From Litoditis marina (lineage: Eukaryota; Nematoda; Chromadorea; Rhabditida; Rhabditidae): 64,000 nt of DNA. Both the position numbers and the translations under genes were made by a program. The notes under the pieces are model-generated. The model made no database searches and was not told the DNA's origin. It saw nothing but the letters and a program-made list of their open reading frames with translations. The DNA lies in assembly GCA_964036275.1 (NCBI GenBank), contig OZ038433.1:53337902-53401901 (forward strand), given 5' to 3'. This document shows, in pieces, positions 36,276-49,600 of this stretch. The number at the start of each line of letters is the position of its first letter. Position 1 is the first letter of the stretch.

Positions 36276-39200
36276 ATGTTCAGATTAGCGACATCATGTC
36301 TCATAATAGCCACAACAGGTGAGATATTATCGACTTCTATAAATAATTTATTTCGCAAAGGTTATGGAACAAAAGGTAGAAAGGGTTGATCAGAATACAA
36401 AGAGGACTAAGACTTTCTAGTTGACTACAGTTATTGATTTTTTCGAGTAGTAGTTTCCGAATCAGTTTGCCTTCATATTTTATCAGCCTTGTTGACAGAC
36501 ATTATGTTTCCCCTAAAATTTCCAAATGAATCTGTTTTCAAGTTAAACATTCTCAGTTCAACTGCGCCGTTTTTAGAAAACTATCCTTTATCATAATATG
36601 ACATAGATTTCCCTCAAACAGTAGAAATTGTGAAATTATTGTAAATTGAACATGATTCAACGGAAAAACGCTTGATGTAGAATGACGTTGAATATATAGT
36701 TGTCATGAAACATGAGGAAGCATCAGATGCAAGCTCATGTTGTTTAGTGTGGGAACTATTGTGCGTTTCTAATGTTATACAGAAGAACTATTTCAATTTG
36801 AGAAAAAATTGCAATTCCAGTATTCTGCGAGCTGAATTGTGATTTCCGTACTCCCTGCTGTTGGAAAGGGGACGAGGCATGGGAGCAGAGACACGGAAAA
36901 TCAATCAATATCAACGAGTTCAGGAGAACTTTTCTGGTCGGAAAGAGTAGGCCCCCTCCAGGTGAGACAAAAAAAAATCTTGAAACAAGAAAGTTTAACC
37001 AACACACGATTTCCAAAGTGTTGGTCATTTCAACCAAATGACCGTCACTCTCATTTATCTGTTGTAGCTACCGATTCTAAGCTAGACTTGCTCCCACAAT
37101 TTGGGGTTTATTGATTATTAAAAATTCATTTCAGTTGAAAAAAATTAACATTTGTTTGAAATTTCAACCATGTTTAATTCAGTTGGTAACTATGTGATGA
37201 GGGTTGTGAGTGGCACAGGAGGAACATTCACGTCCTGCCCATTCTGCTCTTCGAATGGAGAAGTCGTCGTGCAATATAGGTTAGCAAAAAACCGTTTCCA
37301 CGTTCTTGATTATTTCTTCAACAACATAATGTTCATAGGCACGAGTACATACTTAATTTGGGAGAAGCACATTCAACTGCGTTGAACGTTGAGCAGTTAA
37401 TTACTCGAAATATCGGATAACTAAAGCATTTTTAAAATGATAACTATCGACGAGACGGCTTTGTTCTATTACTTTATTAGGAGAAGAGGAAGATCATTTC
37501 TTTTAACTTTCAATTTGCGATTTTCTCAAATGTTTCTATATTATGCATTGATGATGATCTGAATGTCGAACTTAATAAACTTTCATCAAAATCGAAATCC
37601 AATTACTTCTGAACTATCCTGGAATTTGAATAAAATTTCCTAATCTACACGAAAGTCCGGTCTCCCTGCTCTCCTTTCACTTTTCTGTACTATTCCCATT
37701 TCTTTGTCGTATAATGATCCCATTTTGCCGTTCTCCGCTGACCATTCGCATATAGTACGCCGTCCGAAACTTTCGCTGATACGAAAGAAACATGTCCATT
37801 GGCCTACTTCACGTGTCGTTTACGATCGAAAGCCGAATTGATGCGTTTGCGGTTTCAAGTCGCGGAAATTGCTATCCGATTTAGCGCGCGGCTCAACAGG
37901 TTTCAGAACAGAGCGAAAGTGCTAAAAGATGCTAATTTCTCAACAACAATTGCACAAACTTAGATCAAACAGTACATATTGATAAGTAGACAGTGGGGTG
38001 CGTGGTTATGAACATACCCATCTCAGTGCGACTAGTTGAGGTAAATGTCTCGCGGTGATTAGATAGGAGGCTGGGATGGACTAACTATGGTTGAATGATA
38101 AATAAAACCAAAGAGGTTCTGCGATATTGCTCGAAACCGGTTAGCATATTTCTCGATAATCAGGTTTTTGAAGAATATTGTCATTTTCGCGTAAAATTTG
38201 TTTCGTCTATTTTCTTATCTACGACCCCATCCATCCCTAGATTCATCATGGAATAATGTCTTGATTGATAGTTGAATGATGCACCAAATAGCTCATATAG
38301 CTTGCTCGAGAAGATTAACAAGTGTCTGCATTCTGATTTTGAATAAAAATGAAACTTCACGCGTTAACAAATGTTTGAAGCGAATGAATCCAATATTGTA
38401 GATTTGCGCAACTACTGTACAAACTGCATTCCTCGTGAACAAGCACACCGGAATGTTTCAGACAATGGCAGAGTCCGACCGCCCGACTTCGTGTCTGCTG
38501 GCTGTCACACAACGAAATCTTGGATACCTCGATACCCATGGACTGTCAGCCAGCGTTAGCGTCCCGACAGAGCCAGATAAACAGCCAGTTCTTTAATGTA
38601 ACTGCCAACCAAAACATTCAGGTACACGAATGACCATCCAACTAAGTATGATATCTAAGCACGTAAAGCAAAGTACATTATTGTTCCAAGTCGTTGCACA
38701 CCAATCCTGAAATTGTGCTCAATCTTAGTATCAAGAACTAAACCAAGTGTATGTTTCGTGAGTAATTTATAATAGTCATGACAACGGTTGGGTAATCCAC
38801 TTTTCTGTTTTTGGACCTACCACTCTAAGATGTTAAAACGTCAATGGAGATTTTAGACATTTTAAAGTTTTCCAAGGTTAATTTGATTTACCAGCCATAA
38901 TACTACAACCCCAGATTCCGAGAAAACCTCTCTCAGAAATTCGTATTGATTACACAAATTACAACATCATACAAATAGTAAACTGTAAACCATTTAAAAT
39001 CCTGTGGCTTCAATTATCTCTATCTACTTTTCTTCTTTCTCTCTGATGAGCGAGTGCCACATTCTTTGAATATAGATATATAAATGAATATATACTATAT
39101 ACTGTTAGTAAACTGCACAGTCACGTGAAACATGTTGAACATCGCAGAAATCAGAAACGTGCAATAACATAGCGCACGATTCCTCATTAGAATGCTAACT

Positions 39201-42200
39201 TTACGTAACTATTCATTTAACTTCCAGTATATATGAATCGTCTGTTTCAGTTGGTGTTCATGGCCGAAGCGACCGAGTCGAGTTCGCGAGCCGTCGTTCT
39301 GTTGGACCGAATCCGAATTGTGCACGAAGAGTGCGAATCGCGACATGTTGATAGGAAAAAGTTGGTTCGAAATTTAGAAAATAGTAGTTAATGACGTGTC
39401 TCAGCTCTAGAATAATTTCTTTTGATATTTTTGGTCATTTTTCAAGCCATCTCTGCATTTGTTAAAGAATGGAGGGTAGTCCGTTGGTGGAACACAACGA
39501 ATTGTTTGAAATAACAAACAGTACACTTTACCTTCTTAGGTATCCATTATTCTACTAATAGAGATCAAACCTTTTATTTAATGAGCAGCTCAAAAGGTTA
39601 CGTTGAAACACATTTCAGAATGCTCTATTTCAGTATAGACTTTTAACTGATGAGTAAACCTAACTAGTGTTGTTTCAGATCGAGCTCTCAGAGACGTGTC
39701 GTACTACAACCTTCCCGGACTCGACCTCAAAACGACCCGACCAACGAGCACAGAAGCATAGTTTCAAATTCGGTATGTTTTGATTGATTTATTGATTTAT
39801 TAACATGCAAGCATGTGATATACAAGAGGAGAAATCACAATGTGACAGTGGGATATTAAAACATTCGAAAGAGGAAAAAAGATAGGAAATCAACAAACAT
39901 CATTTAATTACCACGAATAAACGAAAAAGTAAACCATATGACAATACATATAAACAAATCACAAATGGGATACAGATGTTTCAAGTAAAAAAGCAACAGT
40001 GTGAACAATTGAAAGACTTTCGCAGATTGAGGTTGCGAGAGGTTTCGGCAACTCGGAGGTACACAAAGAAACATAACACTAAACTATCACAATGATTGAC
40101 TCGGATGGAATCAGCCGTTCTCTTATTAATCGTGAAATAGTCTGTTATTGTAATCGGTTAAACTTGTTCATACAAGCCAGCATTTTCTTATAATAATTTG
40201 ATTTTCCTATTTATTCAATGAGGTATTCACTTCAACCAAGTTCTAACCATGTTTGAAATCTCGTACTGTTATATTATTGTCTGCTCAACGGTATCCAAAG
40301 TTCTATTTGCCTTTATGCGTGATGTGTTTCATTCGACTGCGCGAACGTGGGCCATCAGGTTGAAATGAAAAATTTTCGTCAGGCGTAGTGTACTTAGAAT
40401 ACGAACTTAGTTTTCACAATTTCTCACAATACATATTATACAATTAATTGGAATTCTCGTTGTAATATTCAAACACTAAATTGGGAATTGATTTAATCTA
40501 AAATACTTTAATTAATAGTTTCAGGTAACAACAAAGAGAAATGACATTGAAAACGGTTTCAAAATGAAGAGAATACACAAAGCAAGTCGATCTAACGAGA
40601 AACGGAAAAATTTGGAGAGTGTAAGTTTCATTACGTCATCTATGATGTGACAGGAACATTGCGGATGACATATTCTCTCAGAATGTGTTCTCGAAATTGA
40701 CATATTTTTCCTACAGTCAAATCTTTAGCAATCAGAGAAGAAGTTTCGAGGGAATAAGCTACTCATCTTGTGTTGTTCACAGAGTTTGGAAGCAGAAAAA
40801 GATGTTCTCTGTTTCGACATAAGTTCGCTTTTTTCAGACGACGATTCACGTTGTAACCACTTGTGTTAGAGCTTGTAATTTGGTTATTTTGGTCATGTTG
40901 ACTAAACAATGAAACTCCTCATGGTTCGGCTTTATAAGTAGGACTCATGTGAACCGATCCCGACGCTTCGTTCGTTCAAACTGCACGTGAAGAGTGTATT
41001 CCCGTTTAAATGACCGAAACGTTCAAGATTGGTCCACATAATGGTTCTTCTTTAAGGTGGTTGTGCGTCCGGTGGACACGACAAGGTTCTCGCTGCCAGT
41101 TGAGTCGAACCAGAAACCCGAGCATTCGCCTTCGTCTCTGACCTCTGTCGAAGAGACGACAAAACAGAATCTTGTCAGCAGGTCGGCTATTCTTTTATTT
41201 CTTTTGAAATCATGCTTCGAATCTCATTCTTTGATGTATAATATATAGTTTTTTGGTTTATCTTCAAACTAACCCAAAGAAACCCAAGAGGAATTATAGT
41301 TTTTCTGTCAAGAACAGTATAAAACCAAACCGAGGAAAATGATACTATAACATAATCACCACTATGGGATCACTGTACAGAATATGTTGATGTAAATGTA
41401 GTTCTCTGTTGTTTTGTTCTCTGTTTTCAATGTGTGCAAAGTCGACGAAACCGGATAAAACATGTTGACATATATCTTCCTGCTATTTCTATATTGAGTG
41501 AACTTGAACTTCATAATATTACAATATTGGTATCAACCAGTATCATTGAGCACATTGAAAAACCATGTGCGACCACTATATAACATGTACATGGAACATT
41601 TGACTGCGCGGTAGTTAAACCGCTGAACAGAATCAGTGCCAATAGTCGTTTCTCCGAAGGTGAGACATGAGTTTCTGTGTACAAATTGGCTTTTATTATC
41701 ACTATTCATGAGACAATTTTCAGCGAAGTGTTGAGTCCAAAAACTGAAGATCTCATCCCGCCGTCTCCAACAAAAACAACAGAAAAGGAGTTCAATCGTA
41801 GGTTCACAGCATTCGTAGCGAGCTACAAAAACGCACTCAAACGTTTTTACTACCCCCTGTTTGACTGTTTTGATGCGTTATACTTTTTCGTTGACAAGGA
41901 ATTGTTCAGTTACTTAAAGAACACGGAAAAGAGTTATTATTCACCTCAACATATGCACCTAAGTAGCATACGTTGCAAACTCGGAGACCGCCACTTTTCT
42001 GTTATTGTACAGCAGACCATATGCCATTCTTTACAAAATTGTTTGAGCACTGGCCGACCTTTTGGGAGAAGATCTTGCCAATTTTCTGGACCCCGATTAT
42101 GTGACAGAAGACTACGACGAACCAGTCGACAGCGACTTCTCGGTGAGAACTCTACACATTGTAAACATTTAACATATACATTTCTTCTGTGTACTTCCAA

Positions 42201-44848
42201 CTTCCGAAAGACGGTAATATATAGTGGGTTTTTCGGACACAGAAGGTTGCATTTCTGCTGTTTTCGAAACTATAATGCGGTTATTCGAGTGAACTTGGTC
42301 TCCATGCTATCACAAGTAAACCGATAGTAGAGTAGGAGAAAACATATTCATTCTTGACCAATGTATGAAAGCCACTACATTAAGTACCAGAAAATTACCC
42401 TGAGTAGTCTCAGAATCAGAAAAATATGAAAGCCACTACATTAAGTACCAGAAAATTACCCTGAGTAGTCTCAGAATCAGAAAACGTAGCTTTTTAGTTT
42501 GTAAGTTTTGCAGATATGCAGTTGTGCTCAACACTCAATAGCAAATCTGTCTTTTGCAGAATTGTTTTGTGCGTAAGAAGTTATAGTTCACCTTTTTTAA
42601 AGAAAAAGTGTTATTATATGTAGAATGAAGCATTGTTTCGTTGCACAAATGTTTCACTTGACAAAATATTAAGGTGGACTCTGCTCCTCCCGCACCAGTA
42701 CCGAAAGAAACGCAAGAAGAGAAACCAGTCATACCGGCAGTTCAGAGAACGGTGAGTCGAATTACTAAAATAGTACGAAACGACTGATGAATTGAGTTCA
42801 TGAGTTATGTAACTTTCTACGAACATTGCATTTGCATTCAAAGTGTGAATCAAACCCAAAATTTAGCACAATTTTGCATTTCGTTACGAAAAATTGGTTA
42901 TCTTGCTATTTCCTAGCGTGTCTTCAAGAGAATACACTGTGTAAAATGTATTCACTTCCATTATTTAGCAAAACTTGATTACAGAGTCATATACCAAAAA
43001 CCTCCAATGTGAACGGTGTTTCACGAAATATTCCCCTCCCAAATGCACCGTTGCAAGTACATTCTGTTCACCCATTGAGCGTCCTGCATAGGTACGTATC
43101 TTACGTGGAAAACACTAATATCACTCAAATGTTTCACGGAGGTCCGGTTAATCTAAGTAGTGGTGTGTCATCTTTTTTTAGCAATGCACGTTGTTTATTA
43201 CATTTCAATACCCCTTGATTCAACCCTTACATTCCATAATATCCTTTGGCACTGTTTCGGTCATAGAATTTCGTAATAACTTCGTTAGGGTACTTATGTT
43301 GTGTGTATGTGCGCAATAAACGTTATATCGTTATCATTATTAAGATTGCGCAGAAATCTTCATATTATTGTTGTAAAGGTTAACATGATGTTTCTAGACC
43401 CCTTCCACTGGGAGTTCCCTCCGAGTGTTCTACCCCCGGTGGCTGCCTTTTCGAGCACGGCCTCTGTGGTTGGACGGCCCCAGACCATGTTTCACTCAGA
43501 TCAAGGTTCAGAAAAGTACACGGTGGGATTATAAAAGAATATTTTCGATGAAGTGGAGCTTATCCTACTTTTCAGTGCAAAGTTTAACCGTAAACTAAGA
43601 CTGGAAAACATGCAGCTGAGAAAATGTTTCGGCATTCTTTCAGGATATTTACTAGGGAACTCGCCAATAACTAAACTTATTCTTTAGTTGGTCTGACGAA
43701 CTTTGCCCAATCTGATGTGCGACCTGGGGAAGTGTCAATACTGGAAATCGATTCGCCTTTGGAACAGAACCACACAGTATGTCAATATTCTATTCCAGTA
43801 GTGAAACCGATTTTCCTAATCATTAAACCACTTCATTAATTTCCCATTTTATTTCCTGTAATAGCTTGCTTTCATAATCTAGTCTCATATCGAACGGATG
43901 AAACATTGTGGTGCGCTTACGAACTTTTGATGTTGCAATGATAACGAGTTGAATTGAGAAACGTAATATTTGAGGAATTGAGAGGAAGATCTCATTTCAT
44001 GACCACGTATCTTTCGTGACGACATACAAATGAGAAACTTTTCACCAGGACATTTTCCACTCAGATTCGACTGGTGGAGATGAGTGTTTACCTGTTTACA
44101 TATTATAGAAAAGTGTTTTGATCGAGTTCTAATAAGAAAGAGTTTGGAAGGGACAGATCATTGTGGAATGTATTTCTAGAAGTCGTTAGATTGCAGGATT
44201 GGAGCAGGCCACTTTACGGTAATATACAAATGGTTACTGAAACATTCAGGTGGTGTTCGATGCACTTGAATGGAAACAGGGAACGCGTCTGATTGGTTGT
44301 TGCTTTTCTGGTTCCACCCTGAATTGTCCGTTTGCCACGCCCACAGAAGCAGTCCCAATTCTCTGGCAGATCGGACAGTTTGAGTGTGCAACGTCTACCG
44401 AGAAGGTAAGCAAAGCATAGTGTTCGTTTTACAGTTTTTTTTCAGCGCCCACCAAGACCTGAAGCCACAATTATTCAGGAAATTCAACGTAATTTACTGT
44501 ATTAGTGATTAAAATTCCGTGATTTTTATATTTTTCCCACGGTGACATAGGCTACTCGAAATGTTTTTGATTGGCTACTCAATTCATTCGAGTTAAAATT
44601 CCTACGCTGTAAATATAGCAGATAATTACCATGAGTTCAGTAGGTCATTTTAATAAAATTTGTGTTTCGAAGCAGACAAATAAGTGTTCAGAGCATTTCA
44701 AACCTGGTTCAAATTGCAGATTGTGTTTATCTGTGAGAACTACGGCTTGGAGGATGGCGTTTGCGGTGTGGACAACATTCGAGTTCACCGCTCTACTGAC
44801 ATTTTCTTCTTGGAACCCTGCCAGAAAACTGTCTTGTCTTCGCTCTGA
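36276..44848 (+). CDS. Secreted protein with two MAM domains (17 exons)
   Basis: Extracellular adhesion-type protein, 612 aa. Exons: 36276-36318, 36821-36961, 37183-37279, 37756-37899, 38462-38597, 39251-39360, 39679-39772, 40525-40620, 41057-41181, 41724-41797, 42048-42142, 42674-42751, 42985-43091, 43398-43522, 43688-43776, 44250-44405, 44720-44848; all in phase. The signal peptide is MFRLATSCLIIATTVFC. MAM 1 covers res ~17-220 (CELNCDFRTPCCWKG ... LVFMAEATESSSRAVVLLD). A basic, Ser/Pro/Thr-rich linker follows (res ~224-446). MAM 2 covers res ~455-605 (GGCLFEHGLCGWTAPD ... IVFICENYGLEDGVCGVDNI). No TM segment, so probably secreted. MAM domains mediate adhesion and oligomerisation in other proteins; the role here is unknown. 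Exon 4 and the exon 10/11 junction (acceptor TTTGAG) are the weakest parts. Confidence 0.85.
39096..39236 (+). mobile_element. Family C inverted-repeat element, copy 3
   Basis: In MAM-gene intron 5, ending about 15 bp before the acceptor of exon 6. It carries CACAGTCACGTGAAACATG and TTACGTAACTATTC ends. Confidence 0.7.
39785..39905 (+). repeat. Dispersed repeat, second copy of 14365-14500
   Basis: Shared blocks: GATTTATTTATTAACATGCA-type start, TATACAAGA and GGAAATCAACAAACAT. Confidence 0.65.
40932..41056. mobile_element. MITE family B, copy 2, abutting exon 9 of the MAM gene
   Basis: The left end (TATAAGTAGGACTCATGTG, CCGATCC) is mirrored by GATTGGTCCACATAATGG and TTCTTCTTTAAG. The last bases TTTAAG are used as the 3' splice site of the next exon in my model. 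Confidence 0.65.
42364..42484 (+). repeat. Tandem duplication, two 61-bp units
   Basis: TATGAAAGCCACTACATTAAG recurs 61 bp later with the whole unit almost unchanged, in MAM-gene intron 11. Confidence 0.9.
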
Positions 44849-46679
44849 TTTATATGTTCTGTAAATGACATTCAAACGCGGAACTCTTAAAAAATAGTGA
44901 TCCCATCCTAGTTTCAGCAGTCTTTGAATAATTTCAGTAACCACGCGTTATAGGGAGAGAAACCATGTATTCATTAATAGGGAGTTCGATACAGAACTAT
45001 CATATTGTATCTGTACATACCTTGGGTCCGTTGAGCTGACTGTCATGGCGAGTGCGATTCCCACTGTGAGTTAACTCTAAGTTAAAGTAAAATGCTTCAC
45101 CAATAAGTAAAATCTCCACCGATCAAATCGCTTTTCCTTATTATTCGAAATAACATTTTTCCATTAACCAAACGTGATGACATAAAGCAATAACCAATAG
45201 AGAAGCAGGTGAACGAAATGCCTTCAAGTATTTCATGGAAATTGTCATCTTAAGATGTTTATTGTTTTTCAAACTCATCGAGCAAGGCTCAAAATCGGGA
45301 GGGCACATTTTAACAACACACCTGTCAAAGTTGTATGTAAGTAGAGTACGTTGTTCAAAAATATTCATAACCGAACGTAACACCTTATAGTTTTCTGTGT
45401 AAATTGTACTGTTTCGTCAATCGAATCTACTTCCGAGAATTCACAATCTATCAATACTCCTGTTCTCTTATTCTTCATGAGCACGGTGTGCAACACTTGA
45501 GTGATTACAGTTGGCTACGTCATATTGGCCTATTGCCCGGACACAAAACTATTAACTTAACAGCGAACTGAATGTATAGTTTTTGAATATTAACGATAGT
45601 CATGTCAATAAAAATTAACAAAATGTTTCTTAGACTCTGAGTAGAATTAGTCCCTGTTTTTCATTCAAGAACATGGTCTAAATCATCGTTTTCCAACCAA
45701 AACCAATAGAATCATCAACTGCAACAGGTGCCGTGTGTACGTAAGCTGGAGCATCCCAGCACGTTCATCTCATCCTGCGTCTCTCGATTTGCTCACCATT
45801 TCGTTACACTCGTAATCCGACAAAAGTTAGGAGCACAGCAAGAGCGAAAACGCAGGCACGCAAAGAAAAGTTGTTCATAAATTCGATCGCAGAGCTTTTT
45901 GATTGTACCATTTCTTGTTTTCAAGGTTAATATAATTAATAATTAAGTAAAATTTCAGTAAATAAATTCAGTAATTCAGTAACGATTGTGTGTGAACAGT
46001 TTTTGGTTAGTTCACGGGACGGAAGACATTTCACCAATTAAATAATAGGAACCCACAAGAATGCACTACCGCAAATAAGAAAAGGTATTATATTGAAAGT
46101 TCTTGTGTTTTACTCTGCGGTCTTCTTTGACACATATCTGTGTATCAATAGCGCATTGATTTGAACACATGGCAAAATTATATTAATGACGAGTCTGTTA
46201 CTGAGTAGACGTATTATACGTTCTGTTTCTGAAGAAATCACACCATGCCGCAGAGAAGAGTCGTGACCAAAACGGTTGTCCATCTCGAACAACCTGTAAC
46301 AATATTTCAGAAGTTTGGTACACTCTTTCTTTGAGGTCACTGCTAAAGAGTTGTTTTTCACCAGCACATTCTTTCATCTGTTCAAATTTCTAGTCATTAT
46401 CATAAATACATAATGTATAGAAGACACGATGAAAATGAGTGTGTTTCTGATCTGTCGCTCTTCATCTAGATTCAGCTCCAACTTTACCAAAAACCAAAGT
46501 CAACCGCTAAAACTTTCACCAAAGGAAAATACTATTGAAAATTATGGAACCGTAACGGGATTCATGATGCTAGCGCTCCATGTGGATGACAATTATGTTT
46601 TGAAAGCCCTAAAGATCCTATTCTGTGTTGATATCATAAAAAACTTAAATGTACACAGAAAAGAAAGATTTCATACAAA
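44849..46679. other. Intergenic gap between convergent MAM and CUB-like genes
   Basis: AT-rich. Near 45730-45865 there is a degenerate foldback element (CATCCTGCGTCTCTCG ... CGCAGG). Open frames at 45141-45383, 46110-46367 and 46429-46683 have no splice support or recognisable motif. Confidence 0.55.
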
Positions 46680-49600
46680 TTAAAATAAAAGTCGAAGTTT
46701 CGCGTATGTAAAAAGTCCTATCTGGACCTCATGGTGAGTTGAATAACTATCTGTTTAAGTTAACAGTACAATTATTTATATTATTTACCATCAGAATAGA
46801 GTGAATAATTATGCTAGAACACACACACCTGCAGGCTGACCTCCCGATGTACTGCTCATCTCAAAACTGAACGCCACGCCTCGCGAGGAAAGGAAACGAT
46901 CCGTATGCGCTTTGAGACTCATACTTTGTCCCCGTAGAGTTGTGGTTTTTCCGGAAATTTCCGAGAAGGTTTTACTGAAAATAAATCTAAGCTCTTGAAA
47001 GTTGTCAACTCAACTGATAAGTGAATGCGCTTGGTAGATTCTACAAGTCGAACATTAACCATTATCAATGTTTTATGGCATATACAAATAGAGTGGTCGT
47101 ATCAGAAAGTGATACTCGCTTCAGTCCGATAGCCTATGTCCAAGAATAGAACAGAACTTACTTAACATTGTTGAAATTTGTTCCATCCACGCTTTGCATG
47201 GAAACGTATCCATTAGATGGAGGTGGAATGGTGTTCAACAATGTAACATTGAACTCAAATGTTTGAGATGTGGCTGAAAACATAATGAGTTGTCGCAAAT
47301 CGGAAAAGTTGTATACAGTATAAAACCGGAAAAGTTGTATACAGTATAAAACAAAATTAAAGTATATTTGATCTCACTTTCACGTAGAGTCTTACAGTAA
47401 TCTGAGGTTAAAAACCGAGTTGTTTACCAAGGTTCGCCCACCAAATTGGTTACTAGTTGATATCAAGTTGTGAAATCAACGCTTGGAGCACAATTGTGCA
47501 CCAAGCTCTTGGTAAACTGTCTGAACCTTGGTTTACAACGGTTTTTTGGCGAATCTCGGTAAACAACTCGGTTTTCAACTTCCGAGTATGAAATCAAATC
47601 GGTTGCCATCTGATGTATTCGTTGGTTATTGAATAGTTACCAGTTTTTCTGGCGGTTGCCATATCCTAACGAAAACATTCTATCAAACAAAAGCTGTGAA
47701 AGCGATGTTTCTTTTCGAAGGTTTGTTCAATTGCACAATATGTAACAGTAATGAAACAGACTATCATTACACTAAATCTTACCAGTATTCAACCTCATGG
47801 TTTGTACTTCCTGATCGGTGGTTGTGTATGGATAATCAGAAGAGAAAATTGTTCCCGTTCTTCCCGGTTTGGCCACGTGCCATTCAGCTAAACATATTGA
47901 TTTTATTTTAGTTGTAGTTTGATTTGCTCACACAGCAACTTTTCTATATAAAATGTAGAATGCAGAGTACGTATGCTAGAAGAACCCGGCCCCTTCATCC
48001 CATCCTGCGTCTCCTCAAACATACGCTATTTATCTGCTCTTACATCCCGCCGGGATACGAGGGGCGCGAAATAGTAAGGCATATCGAGAGACGCAGGATG
48101 GGATGAAGGTGCCGGGATCTTCTAGCATACGCACTCAGATCAAACTAGAAATACATCAGAACAGAGCAGGGTGTACCGCTTGGCGACAGAGGCACGGCTC
48201 CTTTGATATTATGTGTTTCCTTCGTTGATGAGATTTCACGCTCTAGGTTCGTTACCCGTGAACTATATCAAACTATGATTTGATTTTGTACTCGCCATAA
48301 TAAATATTCCATCATACTACCTCGTGTACGATTCAACTACAACATCAAATTCATACACAACAATGCCGAGGTCCAAAGAAAGCAGGACTTGGAGAATATA
48401 AAACTAGTTCATAATCTTGTTTTCCCTGAACAAGTCTGTGATTTAGTGAGAAACGGAATTTATATGGTGGTGTTAGGTAGATGAAATATTTTGATATACC
48501 AAATTTATCAAACGGTTCCGTTTACCAATACTTCCAAGTAAGTGCACATTCCGACTTTCGACAATAAAGTGGACAATATTCACTCACTCTCGTCTATCGC
48601 GTTGGTCACATTCAGAATGGCATAACCCTTGTCCAGTACAAACGTCCGCAGATTACCGGGAAATTGTTGAGGTAACCGAGAAGTCAACGATTTATCCGTG
48701 TGTCTAGAAATACTCGAATCACTTCTAATGTTTCATTTTACAGTTCAAGTTACTACGCTTAGGGTACAGTTTCTAGTAACGCCATTCACATTGAGACTCA
48801 CAGCGTGCCAATGAAGTTTCAAATAATTATATGTCGTGGAACCAACGGCTTATATGAAAATGATTATCATTCACGTACTGTAACAAAGGTCAACTGCCAT
48901 CATAGAAACTTCTAGTGTTTTGAAAAATTTTAACATGGTGAAACCCGCCTGGAAATTGTTTTGGCACGTCGCCATTGTCTCAGTGGGAATGATTGCAACT
49001 ATACCGCTACTTTAACGCGCTTGTAATTCTTTACAGCGTTCTATTGCGAATGGCAGAGGAACTTTTATCAACATTTCAGTGGATCTAAAATAGTTTTCCC
49101 ACGATCGTTTTCGAAACAAACTAAATTAGCGTTCATTACAAACTGTGGGAGTAAAGTTCACTTAACATAGATGTGTGTCCTTGAAAAAGCCTCATCAATA
49201 TTTTTCTATGTACTGCTATTACAATTGTTCGACCACGTGACGATTACGGATCGATGAAACGAAGTATTATATACTTTTAGACTAGCCGGTCGCGCGGCTC
49301 CCGCCGCGCGCCCCGCTAGCTGGGGGTGCCCCCCAGACCCCCCTCGTTTGGTTAAGATGAATATGTGTAATTAATGTCATTCCAACGACGAATTCTCAAA
49401 GACAAATATCACTTTTTCAATATTATAGTTTTAGTCATATCTAATCAATAAATCGATATTATCGATTTTGTCCAATTATAAACTTTGTTCATTATTCACA
49501 TGACGTTCAACTATTAAGGTTTCATTATCACAGCTCTAACGGTCTTTTCAGTACAGGTACCATGAATTTGGGTTTTTATCATAAAATTGATCATAAAACA

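Noticed and set aside
36008..36322. Open frames of Leu/Ser across the CT-rich tract
   Set aside because: Pure composition effect of a (CT)n microsatellite; no coding character.
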